A stretch of 40,451 nt of DNA, taken from the NCBI GenBank assembly GCA_947457515.1, contig CANGWC010000006.1, forward strand, positions 1 to 40,451, read 5' to 3'. Within the stretch, counting starts at the first letter, position 1, and each line of letters begins with the position of its first letter. Shown one piece after another: positions 8,457-17,728 of the stretch. The position numbers and the translations under genes were made by a program. The notes beneath the pieces were generated by a model. It saw nothing but the letters and a program-made list of their open reading frames with translations. It was not told the origin of the DNA and made no database searches. The DNA is from Silvanigrellaceae bacterium. Lineage in GTDB: Bacteria > Bdellovibrionota_B > Oligoflexia > Silvanigrellales > CANGWC01.

Positions 8457-9316
8457 AACAAACTCAATTTATATTTAAAATCATCAGTATCTTACCCTTA
8501 TTTGTTCAAGCGTTTCCTATCAATTCAGACACATTAGACTCACTCATAGCAGTGGTAGGAGATGAGCCTATTTTATGGAGTGATCTTAAGGAAGATGTTG
8601 AAATTCTATCGGAGAAAAAAGCAACTCTTGAAACGCCTTTTAAGATTGTGGGTGATTTTAAGATTCCTTTAAAGGAAATTCTAGAACAAAGAATAGATAA
8701 AAAAATCATAGAGATTCAATCTAAAGAGCATCAAACCTATATAGATGATGAAGAGCTACAAAGAGAAATCGATAAGTTCTTATTATCTAAAGGAATCGAA
8801 GAAAAAATTTTCCAGGACATGCTCCATAAGCAAGGTCAATCTTTAGATAAGTATAAACAAGAATTTAGGTATCAACTCACCCTTCAAAAAACCCTCCAAA
8901 GTGTCATTAGACCACAACTCACCTTAGGGGAAGATGAAGTTAAAACTTTGTATTATCAAACATATGCCCACGGCAAAAAAACCAAATATCTTCTTCACTC
9001 ATTAAAAGATGAGAATGATAAGATAGGTCAACCCTTACCATTAAGATCTTTAGAAGAGTTTCCCACTGAGGTTCAATCACTTCTCAAAACAGCGACTTCC
9101 GGAAGTCTTATAGGTCCGGTAAAGATTGGATCGACATCATTTCTTTTTAGCTTCAAAGGGTTACAAGAAGTCTCGTTTGATCAGGATCACTTTACATCCG
9201 TCAAAGAAGATCTTCAGAAGAAACTCTTAGAAACCAAAGGTCAAGAGAAGCTTAAAGAATATATTTTTCAACAAAGACAAAAAGTTAAAATAGTTTATTT
9301 ATCTTTATTAAATTAA
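8441..9316 (+). CDS. SurA-like periplasmic chaperone (SurA_N type) with reduced parvulin region
   Basis: Signal-like N-terminus, SLIAVVGDEPILWSDLKEDVEIL, SKGIEEKIFQDMLHKQGQSLDKYKQEFRYQLTLQK. ORF track start 8417; ATG at 8441 preferred. Confidence 0.75.
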   Translation: MAKSLKQTQFIFKIISILPLFVQAFPINSDTLDSLIAVVGDEPILWSDLKEDVEILSEKKATLETPFKIVGDFKIPLKEILEQRIDKKIIEIQSKEHQTYIDDEELQREIDKFLLSKGIEEKIFQDMLHKQGQSLDKYKQEFRYQLTLQKTLQSVIRPQLTLGEDEVKTLYYQTYAHGKKTKYLLHSLKDENDKIGQPLPLRSLEEFPTEVQSLLKTATSGSLIGPVKIGSTSFLFSFKGLQEVSFDQDHFTSVKEDLQKKLLETKGQEKLKEYIFQQRQKVKIVYLSLLN

Positions 9317-9356
9317 TTATTTACAAAAACCAAAACATAAAATATATTAAATTAAT

Positions 9357-10550
9357 ATGAAAAAAATACTAATATACCTAACTTCCTTATTTTCTTTAAT
9401 AAGTTATGCAGATGATGTCGTCATCGGTAAGACAATGATTTATCCCGGTAGACAAGCCACGGATCTTCCCGATCTTTTAACTTACGAGAGATTTGAATCT
9501 ATCCGTCAAGAAGCCCTAAAAGATCTCCTCTTCAGTGCCACCGGTCAAGGCGCACCCAGTGAGGACTGGGAAGTTCTAGGATGTAGTCCTGTGATGCAAT
9601 GGAACGGTGTGGGTCTGATTCCAGCAACAACTCCAGGACCTAAGACTCTTAAGTCTTGTGGAAGATATGTCACCCACCCTGAAAAAATCAAAGTGATTGT
9701 TCTGATAGGAACGGTCAGCGGAGATCCTGTGAATGGAATGGTTCAAGAATTTACATTTGCCAGCGATGTGTTTCATTCAAATCTCCAGATCCGATCTCGT
9801 CATGTTTTACCCAATCAAGTCACCGTTAAACTTCGCCCTGAAGCATGGGGAACACAGATCGAAACATTCACCTCGGCTACAAATAGATACTGGGATGCCA
9901 ATACATCTGGACAAAGATTCTCTAAAGTCTTAGACAGATTTTCAAGTTTTTATAATATGACGTTTTCATTTGCTGAATCTGCAGCAAATTCTCTTTCTAC
10001 CAGATCTAACCCTCTCAAAAAATCTAAAGATAAAAAAACAGAAAAAGACGAAAAAGAGAATAAACCAGCGAGTTTCTTTACGGGAGCCATTGCAGAATTT
10101 CATGGTGGATTACCGGATCATCTGGCATCTTTTTCGAGAAGTTACATTATATCCGATACGTTAAGTATGCTTGAGTATGTTGTTTCTTACACAATGTATT
10201 ATGGATGGATGAAAGGTGACCTTGAAGGCATCAAAGTTGCTGTTAATGCTATGAAAGTCGGAAAACCTTTAGGTACCATTACAACGGCACTGATCCCTTT
10301 TAAGATTTCTGCTGCCGTGTTTAACTTTATGCAGTTAATTGAGATCAGAAGACAACTATATCATGGAGATCCTAACGATCCTACCGTTCAAAAACTCAAA
10401 GCCGCTTGGGAAGTGGTAGAGAAACCCGCAGAAATGTACTTTAATGCTCAAGGAATTCTTTTAGCCCTATCTCCTATCTTAGCAGGATTCCAACTCACTC
10501 CTCAATTCTATGAACTCTTTCAAGCTTACAGAGCCAACAAACCTCTTTAA
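9357..10550 (+). CDS. Predicted secreted protein of unknown function
   Basis: Signal peptide (MKKILIYLTSLFSLISYADD), 397-aa ORF, Lys/Glu-rich linker near the middle. Confidence 0.7.
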   Translation: MKKILIYLTSLFSLISYADDVVIGKTMIYPGRQATDLPDLLTYERFESIRQEALKDLLFSATGQGAPSEDWEVLGCSPVMQWNGVGLIPATTPGPKTLKSCGRYVTHPEKIKVIVLIGTVSGDPVNGMVQEFTFASDVFHSNLQIRSRHVLPNQVTVKLRPEAWGTQIETFTSATNRYWDANTSGQRFSKVLDRFSSFYNMTFSFAESAANSLSTRSNPLKKSKDKKTEKDEKENKPASFFTGAIAEFHGGLPDHLASFSRSYIISDTLSMLEYVVSYTMYYGWMKGDLEGIKVAVNAMKVGKPLGTITTALIPFKISAAVFNFMQLIEIRRQLYHGDPNDPTVQKLKAAWEVVEKPAEMYFNAQGILLALSPILAGFQLTPQFYELFQAYRANKPL

Positions 10551-11716
10551 AATAGAGAGTTAATCTCTTTTTTTAGGGATTCAGAAAGATAATGAATCCC
10601 TCCTTTATCATCAGGAGTGAGATACAAATAAGGCTTCCCATAAGCCATCGTACTTTCCTGTTCTACCCATTGACCCAATTGATTCTGTTTGGGATGAGGT
10701 GAAATCGTTCCTGTAATGGTCATACTATCAGGACTATCGGCGTGAGCCATTCCAAATTGATGCCCAATTTCATGCAATAAAACATGAAACCCACCTAGGG
10801 TGGGAGTGTAAGCTTGATTTAAAGATGTCTGGGGAGAAGATCCAAATTGCTTTACAAGAGTATCAAGAGTGCTATCTCCCAAACCTAAAGCGGATTCACT
10901 TTCTAAAAGATTTTTAAAATCCAAAAGATTTTCATATTTAGGATCACCTAATAAAGTGAGATATTTTTGAGCCATTAACGACAGCGTCTTCCGGGGATCT
11001 TCAGAACTCACCTTAAAGAAGACCAAAACGTTTTTGAGAAGATCACCAATTTTATCTAAAGGATTTTTTTGAGAGGCGGATAAGGCAATATCAGATGAAA
11101 CACCTAATTGTCTTGAAATAGGTAGCCATCTAACATAGGGACTTAAGTAAGCAAAAGAAGGATTTAATAATTTAAAAGATGCTAAATTGCCTTTAATATA
11201 AGTATAGTCTCCAGCTTTCCCTAGGCCTAATTTTTGATTTGTTGACTGACAGTGACTTTGAATAGATCGAGATGAAGAGTTTTTGGTTTTTTGACATTGG
11301 ATCTTCCCAGGTAAAAATTCATTTTGATGGGCAAGAGCAAGATCGTTAGATACCAGGGGATCTAAAAACAAAATATGAATTTTACTAGAGGCTTTACACG
11401 GGGAAGAAGGTGTATCAAAAAGAAACTGTAAAGACGAAAGAGCTTTTCGTGATTCATCTCCTAAGGCTGCATGAAACCACATCAAATAAGCTAATTTAAG
11501 TTCTAATAAAATTTCAGGATCTGTATAATCAGAGTGGGTTTTTTGGATGCAGACTCGAATATTTTGAAATTGAGTGATTTGAGAAGAAAGATAATAAAGA
11601 CCTAAAGGACCACCTATACTCATTTGAGGTGGAAAGTAAGCCCATTTAGGTAAGGAAACAGATCTGGGAAGAGTACACCCTAAAAAAATAAAGAAACTAA
11701 ATAAAATTTTGTGCAA
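10547..11716 (-). CDS. Zinc metalloprotease lipoprotein (metzincin-like)
   Basis: Lipobox (FFIFLGC), HEIGHQFGMAH (HExxHxxGxxH), downstream STMAYG as candidate Met-turn. Confidence 0.85.
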   Translation of the reverse strand: MHKILFSFFIFLGCTLPRSVSLPKWAYFPPQMSIGGPLGLYYLSSQITQFQNIRVCIQKTHSDYTDPEILLELKLAYLMWFHAALGDESRKALSSLQFLFDTPSSPCKASSKIHILFLDPLVSNDLALAHQNEFLPGKIQCQKTKNSSSRSIQSHCQSTNQKLGLGKAGDYTYIKGNLASFKLLNPSFAYLSPYVRWLPISRQLGVSSDIALSASQKNPLDKIGDLLKNVLVFFKVSSEDPRKTLSLMAQKYLTLLGDPKYENLLDFKNLLESESALGLGDSTLDTLVKQFGSSPQTSLNQAYTPTLGGFHVLLHEIGHQFGMAHADSPDSMTITGTISPHPKQNQLGQWVEQESTMAYGKPYLYLTPDDKGGIHYLSESLKKEINSLF

Positions 11717-12629
11717 TTTTTACAAGTTCCTGATTCACAGTTGCAGATTTTTCGAAGGCTGATTTCTCTTCGGGAGATAAAGGAATAGAGATGATCTTAG
11801 ACCAACCTTCTTTCCCTAAAACAACAGGCACTCCTAGGAAACAGTTAGAAATGCCTAATTCACCTTTCAGTTCTACAGAGCAAGGAAGAACTCTTTTTTC
11901 ATCTAAGATAATGGCCTCTACCATGGATGCAGTGGCTTTGCCTGGAGTAACCCAAGCAGAGGTTCCAATGAGTTTTGTGAGTTCAGCTCCTCCTGTTTTT
12001 GTTTTTTCAACAATCTCTTGGATATCCGCAGAAGAGGCTAAAGAGGATAAGGGAACTCCTCCTACAGTGGCTGTAGATACCACAGGAACCATATCTTTAT
12101 CTGTGTGAGCACCTAAAACAATGGCTTTAACATCACGAACAGAAACTTTGAGTTTATCTGCAATGGCTGTTTGAAAGCGAGAGGAATCTAAAACTCCCGC
12201 TGATCCAATGACTCTATTTCTGGGAAAACCTGTGACACTTTGAGCCACATAAACCATAGCATCTAAAGGATTAGAAACGATCACATAGATACAATTAGGA
12301 GCATATTTAGCCACTTCTAAAGAAACACTTTGAACAATTTTAGCATTGGTTTCAATGAGTTCTTCTCGAGTTTGACCGGGTTTTCGAGGAAGACCAGCTG
12401 TAATCACAACAACATCAGAACCTTCGATAGCACTGAGTTCTGAACTTGCTTCAAATGAAAAATCAAACCCATGTAAAGGACCACTTTGTCTCAGATCCGT
12501 TGCTTTACCCTTTGCAACATCGCTTTTAAGATCGATAAGAACCGTGTGACAAATTTTTCTGAGGTTTAACCACATAGCTACAGATGCACCTACATTTCCC
12601 GCTGCTCCGATGATAGAAACTTTTTTCAT
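11697..12629 (-). CDS. mdh: Malate dehydrogenase (LDH-like type)
   Basis: GAAGNVGASVA Rossmann motif, AGLPRKPGQTREEL substrate loop, VSNPLDAMVYVA, GVLDSSRF, GAHTDKDMVPV. AAGGAG Shine-Dalgarno upstream. Confidence 0.9.
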   Translation of the reverse strand: MKKVSIIGAAGNVGASVAMWLNLRKICHTVLIDLKSDVAKGKATDLRQSGPLHGFDFSFEASSELSAIEGSDVVVITAGLPRKPGQTREELIETNAKIVQSVSLEVAKYAPNCIYVIVSNPLDAMVYVAQSVTGFPRNRVIGSAGVLDSSRFQTAIADKLKVSVRDVKAIVLGAHTDKDMVPVVSTATVGGVPLSSLASSADIQEIVEKTKTGGAELTKLIGTSAWVTPGKATASMVEAIILDEKRVLPCSVELKGELGISNCFLGVPVVLGKEGWSKIISIPLSPEEKSAFEKSATVNQELVKIAQNFI

Positions 12630-12729
12630 ATTGACTCCTTAAAAATAAAATTCAACTTTTATGACATGTATCTTAATTAAAAACTTTTTTTCATTTAAAA
12701 TCTATATATCCAGAGAAAAGAGATAAAAA

Positions 12730-13767
12730 ATGTTGATTTTTTTAATATTAATGAGTTGTACTCCAACAAAATTTATTGCTGACAATAAAGCAAAGATAAC
12801 ACCTCCTGCAGCAGTTACCTCAGCAGTAACAGATTCAGAACCCACAACGTCTAATCAGATCTCCCCCACAAATGGAAATTCAACTCCTCCAGCAACTCAG
12901 ACTTGTATTGCTGGATACAAACCTGCACGCATTGCTTATATTATAGATAACTCTGCATCTCACGGAGCAGATCCCTCTAAGCAAGTCGATTATGATGTTT
13001 TAAAAAGTCAGGGTGGTTCTTTCAGTGGAACTGACCCTTTATTTATAGGAGGCTCTGTCCGAGGAAAAAGAGAACTCTTTACACGAAGACAGTCAGCTGT
13101 ATACCAATCTATTATGACAATATGGGATATCGAGAAGAAAGCTTCAGTCTCTCAGGGAACAGATATTGGATTAGCTTATTTCCCTACGGGTAAAGATAGC
13201 AATAATCGTGATCTTCTCGATCCTGTTTATGTTTATGGTAACGATAAGATTTTAAAGTCTAAACTAACCTCTTTAAAAGATCTCCAATTAGATCAAGATT
13301 CTCAGAAAGACCAAGTGTGGAAACTTTTAGATTTTACCTATAAGTCTCAAGGGATCACTCCTTATCTTTCTGGAATGAATGCAGCTTATAATATCCTGAA
13401 AACAGATCGTAACCCTAATGATACAAGACAAGATATTGTGATTTTTATTACAGATGGTCTCCCTACAGATGCAAAATTATCTGATGTGATCAAAAGAGGA
13501 CAAGATTTAGCTCCTACATTTATTTCTGTAATTTCTCTTCTCTACACAACATCAATTTTGGATGAAGCTAAGAATACATCGCAATTGATTTGGAATCGAT
13601 ACAACGATCCTGATCAGTTAGGTTCTTTTGCTGCATACTGGCAAGCCGTTTTAGACACGCCTAAGAAATTAGCACAACCTTCAAATCTTTATATGATGTT
13701 AAGTGATTTTGCAGATCTGGATAATCAACTTAAGACTCTAATTCAAACTCAGCTCAGTTGTCAGTGA
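12730..13767 (+). CDS. Lipoprotein with von Willebrand factor A-like domain
   Basis: Lipobox (LILMSC). IAYIIDNSAS MIDAS-like, DIVIFITDGLPTDA. Confidence 0.75.
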   Translation: MLIFLILMSCTPTKFIADNKAKITPPAAVTSAVTDSEPTTSNQISPTNGNSTPPATQTCIAGYKPARIAYIIDNSASHGADPSKQVDYDVLKSQGGSFSGTDPLFIGGSVRGKRELFTRRQSAVYQSIMTIWDIEKKASVSQGTDIGLAYFPTGKDSNNRDLLDPVYVYGNDKILKSKLTSLKDLQLDQDSQKDQVWKLLDFTYKSQGITPYLSGMNAAYNILKTDRNPNDTRQDIVIFITDGLPTDAKLSDVIKRGQDLAPTFISVISLLYTTSILDEAKNTSQLIWNRYNDPDQLGSFAAYWQAVLDTPKKLAQPSNLYMMLSDFADLDNQLKTLIQTQLSCQ

Positions 13768-14875
13768 TTTTTTTGGTAAGAGAATAACTTTTCCGGGTTG
13801 TTTTTAGAATGACTGCCGACTTATTCGCATCACCATTTTGATTAAACTTAAAGTTACCAGAGACTCCTTCATAAGATCCAGACGATATCAAGCCTCGGAG
13901 ATCACTTAGGGGAGTCTTAACTTGTTTGAGTGCTGTGTAGGCAACCATCATGGAGTCATAACTCAGTGCTGCAATGACACTGGGGTCTTCTGAGGTTTCT
14001 TTTTTAAAATCCTTTGTAAATGTTTCAGCACTCTTTAAGCTTTGATGGAAATGAGTGGAGATATAATGTCCAGAAGATCCTTTCCCAGCAAGAGTGAATA
14101 ACTGAGGACTTTCCCAACCATCAACGCCTAAGAAAGGAATTCGCATGCCCAATGCATAGGCTTGGTTAAGGATACGACCGGCTTCAGGATAATAGGCCGG
14201 GAGGAGAACAGCATCGGGTTTCAATTGACGTATTTTAGAAAGTAATGTTTTAAATTCCACAGTTCCGGATGGGAAACTGAGTTGAGAAAGAATTTTACCT
14301 TTATAAGAATCTTTAAAAGATTGAATGATCCCTTGGCTAAAATCCGATCCCTCTTCTCCTAAAGTGACAACAGATTTAAAATTCATGTCATTAAAAGCAA
14401 ATTTAGAGAGGACTTTCCCTTGATAAGAATTTTCAAAGCACACTCTAAAAAGATAATTCTTAGAATCAGTGAGTCCTGTTGCAGTAGATCCTGGAGAGAT
14501 CAAAGGTATCTTGTTTTTCTCGGTGAGGGCAGATGCTGCGAGTGTGCTGGAACTGATAAAATCTCCTACAATTAAAGAAACTTTTTTCAAATGAATCAGA
14601 TTTTTAGTCGCTAAGGTTGCTCCTTGAGCAGTGCCTTGAGAATCTTCAAAATAGATGGGAAATTCATGTTTAGGATCCCATTTCTTTTGAGCAAGAAGGA
14701 TTCCTTTTCGAGAGTTTTCTCCGATGTTGGCTAAAGCTCCCGATAGGGGAAGAAGGATCCCTATGCTATGGGCATATAAAGGATTAAAGGGAAGGGACAG
14801 GGACCCCAGTAGAATCCTGAATATAAATAGGCTGGTAAATAGGCTGTGTTGAGTTTTTAGGGTTGTCATAATCAT
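13754..14875 (-). CDS. ABC-type substrate-binding protein, branched-chain amino-acid (LivJ / Peripla_BP_6) family
   Basis: Signal peptide then IGILLPLSGALANIGENSRKGILLA, IPLISPGSTATGLTDSKNYLFRV, LGVDGWESPQL, YDSMMVAYTALKQ. Confidence 0.85.
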   Translation of the reverse strand: MIMTTLKTQHSLFTSLFIFRILLGSLSLPFNPLYAHSIGILLPLSGALANIGENSRKGILLAQKKWDPKHEFPIYFEDSQGTAQGATLATKNLIHLKKVSLIVGDFISSSTLAASALTEKNKIPLISPGSTATGLTDSKNYLFRVCFENSYQGKVLSKFAFNDMNFKSVVTLGEEGSDFSQGIIQSFKDSYKGKILSQLSFPSGTVEFKTLLSKIRQLKPDAVLLPAYYPEAGRILNQAYALGMRIPFLGVDGWESPQLFTLAGKGSSGHYISTHFHQSLKSAETFTKDFKKETSEDPSVIAALSYDSMMVAYTALKQVKTPLSDLRGLISSGSYEGVSGNFKFNQNGDANKSAVILKTTRKSYSLTKKITDN

Positions 14876-15944
14876 CTCGTGTCGTTGCAGGGTTGTCGCT
14901 TGTATCTACACTACGCCATCGAAACCAATTCATAAGCTCATGAAAAAGCTCTAAAAATGACAAAAACTCAATAGCCGTAAATTTATCCCAGGCAATGAGA
15001 TTATTGGTTGTTTGAAATGAAGTGAAAAGATTAGCTGTCACAGAAGTAGGAAGTACTTTAAAGACACCTTTTGCTAAAACTAATAGAACCGCCATAGCTG
15101 AAGAGGCTTCAGCAAACTTAAGAGATTGATCGTAAGCAGCTTTCAATTCAGGAGTGTCTAATCCCTCTCTTTGTTGGTCCCATTGAAGAAGCGCAAAGAC
15201 ATTTCCTAACGTTAAACCTAGTGTGATGAGTGCTTGAGTCACAACAAGGAATGAAGAGAGATGAGCATCTTCTGATCCCTTTACTCTATTGAGAAATTCA
15301 AAGACGTTATCTGGGCCTGTAAATGATGCATGCACTTCTTTTGCAGCTAGGAAAAACATAAAGACATCTAAACATAGACGAAGCCTCTTCAGATAGAAGT
15401 AATGAAGATTTTCTTTTTCCCAAGCTAATGAAAAAGAATCTATATCAGGGAAGAAATCTTTATTCAGAAGACTTCCTAAGAGCCTTGATTGATTCTCATT
15501 TATAGGTTTTAGGGTCGAAAGTGCTAAAGTATACATATCCTTAACAGAGTATTTAGGTCTGATATGTAAAAATAAATCTGAAGATAGAGGAGATACAGAA
15601 ATAAAGTCTGTCCTACAAAGACCTTGAATGGCGGCTATTTTTTGGTAGAGCTTTGAGTTAAAGGAGAAAACCGAAAATTCTAATCTGACCCAACCTTTCC
15701 AATACATGGGATGAGCACAAACCTGAGGTGGAAAGAAAACTTTTGGAGTAGAGATCTGAGGAACTTCAAATGAAGACTCTTTTTGAGGAACAAATGATTG
15801 AGGATTTGAAAATTGTTGATGAAGTTCTAAAGACTGAGAAGAGGTTAAAAATTCAGGATAAGTTGATTTATTCTCTTGAGTTTGTGTTGCCCAATAAACA
15901 GATAAGGAGCCAATACGAGCATCTTGTGTCTCTACTGGGAACAT
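14784..15944 (-). CDS. Hypothetical protein with hydrophobic segments
   Basis: 386-aa ORF in a same-strand series, overlapping both neighbours. Confidence 0.6.
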   Translation of the reverse strand: MFPVETQDARIGSLSVYWATQTQENKSTYPEFLTSSQSLELHQQFSNPQSFVPQKESSFEVPQISTPKVFFPPQVCAHPMYWKGWVRLEFSVFSFNSKLYQKIAAIQGLCRTDFISVSPLSSDLFLHIRPKYSVKDMYTLALSTLKPINENQSRLLGSLLNKDFFPDIDSFSLAWEKENLHYFYLKRLRLCLDVFMFFLAAKEVHASFTGPDNVFEFLNRVKGSEDAHLSSFLVVTQALITLGLTLGNVFALLQWDQQREGLDTPELKAAYDQSLKFAEASSAMAVLLVLAKGVFKVLPTSVTANLFTSFQTTNNLIAWDKFTAIEFLSFLELFHELMNWFRWRSVDTSDNPATTRDDYDNPKNSTQPIYQPIYIQDSTGVPVPSL

Positions 15945-17728
15945 TTATCAAAGAGGATGAATGCCGCAGCCACATATTGCCGACTTGCAGCAGCATCAGG
16001 GCTAAAATAGCGACTAGGCACAGATACAAATTCATCATTATTCACAAATTTAGGAGAAAGGAGATTATCACCTTGAGTGATACTAGGACAAGAATTAATC
16101 AGTTTTGAAACAGTACCTTTAATCCAATGTTTAGATACATCCAAGAAAGGAATATTGATTGCAATATTAGGAGAATCTATAGCAGGATCTTTGAGTTTCA
16201 AGATTTGAAAAAGAACTTGTAGCATCTGAGCCCTTGTTAAAACATCTGATGGATGGAACCTTCCATCATCATAGCCTTTGAATATATTTAAACTGCTTGT
16301 AAATGCAATAGATTTATAGCTCCATCTTGTAGAAGGCACATCATCAAAATTAATGACAGGAAGACCTTCTGTAGAATAATTTTGAGATTTATTCAAATAG
16401 TTCTGTGTAATAGCAGCCATTTGTTCCCGGGTGATAGGTTCAATAGGTCTGAATTCATTGGTATCAAATCCAGAAATAAATCCTTTACGTCTTGCTTCTA
16501 AGACGGGAAGTTTAAAATTGGCCCCTATTTTGTCTTCATCAACCCAAGGAGTAGAGTTGGAAGTTAGAGTAGGAACTGAAGGCCAGCTTTTTGTAACTTT
16601 AGCTGGTTGAGCGGTGGGGAATACCACATAACAATCAAAGTTTTTCAGCTCGTAAGTATTGGGATCAAAGCCACAGGTTTGATCAGGAGAGAGATCTTGG
16701 AGAGGTCCTTGTTGGAATAAAGGATGGGTAGAAGGAAGATTTTTTGCACATCCCACAAAAACGTTAATATTTTGGCTAAGTAACCATGTTTGAAAAGAAG
16801 AAGAATTTCTGGGAGCCTGACAAACCTGTAAATCCAGAGATTCTAGAGAGGGACGAGCCAGAACAGCCCCGGTAGAAAAATCCAAGTAAATATTAAAGTA
16901 ATACTCAAATTTTTTAGCGAGCAGTGCTCCGAGAGCTCCATTTTTTTGAACTTCACTATTAGGGCCTATCACAATGCCCTGAGCTGTTCCTTGATTTGAT
17001 TGGGGAATACTGAGAACAGCTTGAATATTATCTAATTTACTTTGGGAACTCTTTAGACGAGTTGTATTTTTAAGAAGAAGAGTGAAAAGAGATGAATTTG
17101 TAGGGGCAAGATTACTTTGAATACTGGTTATCAGAGTAGTCACAGCATTTGTGAGATTAGCATCATCAGTTGTTGCCGCATTGGCTAATGCAATGATTTT
17201 TTGAGTTTGATCTTGGACATCTTTAGAATAAGAACGGGAAAAATCTTTAAGAGCAGAGAGATGACCGGGAGTCAGAGCCGAATCAATCCCAAAGAAATAA
17301 ACGGGGTTTTTAGGGTTTTTCTTATTAAAATCACCTACCCAAGCAATCAAATCTGGATTTTGAAATTGAATCACAGGAAGAAGTCTTTGAATACAAGCCG
17401 AGTCTCCTTCAACGATACAAGTATTAAGATATATTGTATCCCCTAATGCTGCATTAGAAAGAAATATAGAACGGTAGCCATAGTTTTCAACAAGATTCTT
17501 AGTGATTTGTAAGAGGACTTTTTGAATCTCAATGACATTCCCTGTAGAAACTCCTAAACCTATAAAATTTGATTTTTTAATAGAAGTCTCAAAAACCGTA
17601 AGATTAGGTCCAATGGACGCTACAGAAGATTTCTGAGATTGAGAAGGAGAAATGATTGAAGAACTTGTTCTTGGTTTACAAGAAACAAATAAAATACAAA
17701 TATAAAAAAGTTTTAAAATCCGAGCCAT
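15932..17728 (-). CDS. Lipoprotein: erythromycin-esterase-like domain (degenerate) + three SLH (S-layer homology) repeats
   Basis: Lipobox (CILFVSC). GLGVSTGNVIEIQKVLLQITKNLVENYGYRSIFL...YFFGIDS resembles EreA family. C-terminal repeats: GFISGFDTNEFRPIEPITREQMAAI; FDDVPSTRWSYKSIAFTSSLNIFKGYDDGRFHPSDVLTRAQMLQVL; FLDVSKHWIKGTVSKLI...YFSPDAAASRQYVAAAF. Confidence 0.8.
   Translation of the reverse strand: MARILKLFYICILFVSCKPRTSSSIISPSQSQKSSVASIGPNLTVFETSIKKSNFIGLGVSTGNVIEIQKVLLQITKNLVENYGYRSIFLSNAALGDTIYLNTCIVEGDSACIQRLLPVIQFQNPDLIAWVGDFNKKNPKNPVYFFGIDSALTPGHLSALKDFSRSYSKDVQDQTQKIIALANAATTDDANLTNAVTTLITSIQSNLAPTNSSLFTLLLKNTTRLKSSQSKLDNIQAVLSIPQSNQGTAQGIVIGPNSEVQKNGALGALLAKKFEYYFNIYLDFSTGAVLARPSLESLDLQVCQAPRNSSSFQTWLLSQNINVFVGCAKNLPSTHPLFQQGPLQDLSPDQTCGFDPNTYELKNFDCYVVFPTAQPAKVTKSWPSVPTLTSNSTPWVDEDKIGANFKLPVLEARRKGFISGFDTNEFRPIEPITREQMAAITQNYLNKSQNYSTEGLPVINFDDVPSTRWSYKSIAFTSSLNIFKGYDDGRFHPSDVLTRAQMLQVLFQILKLKDPAIDSPNIAINIPFLDVSKHWIKGTVSKLINSCPSITQGDNLLSPKFVNNDEFVSVPSRYFSPDAAASRQYVAAAFILFDKCSQ

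Noticed and set aside
15770-16108. 112-aa plus-strand ORF
   Set aside because: Antisense to two well-supported minus-strand ORFs and without recognisable features; probable spurious ORF.
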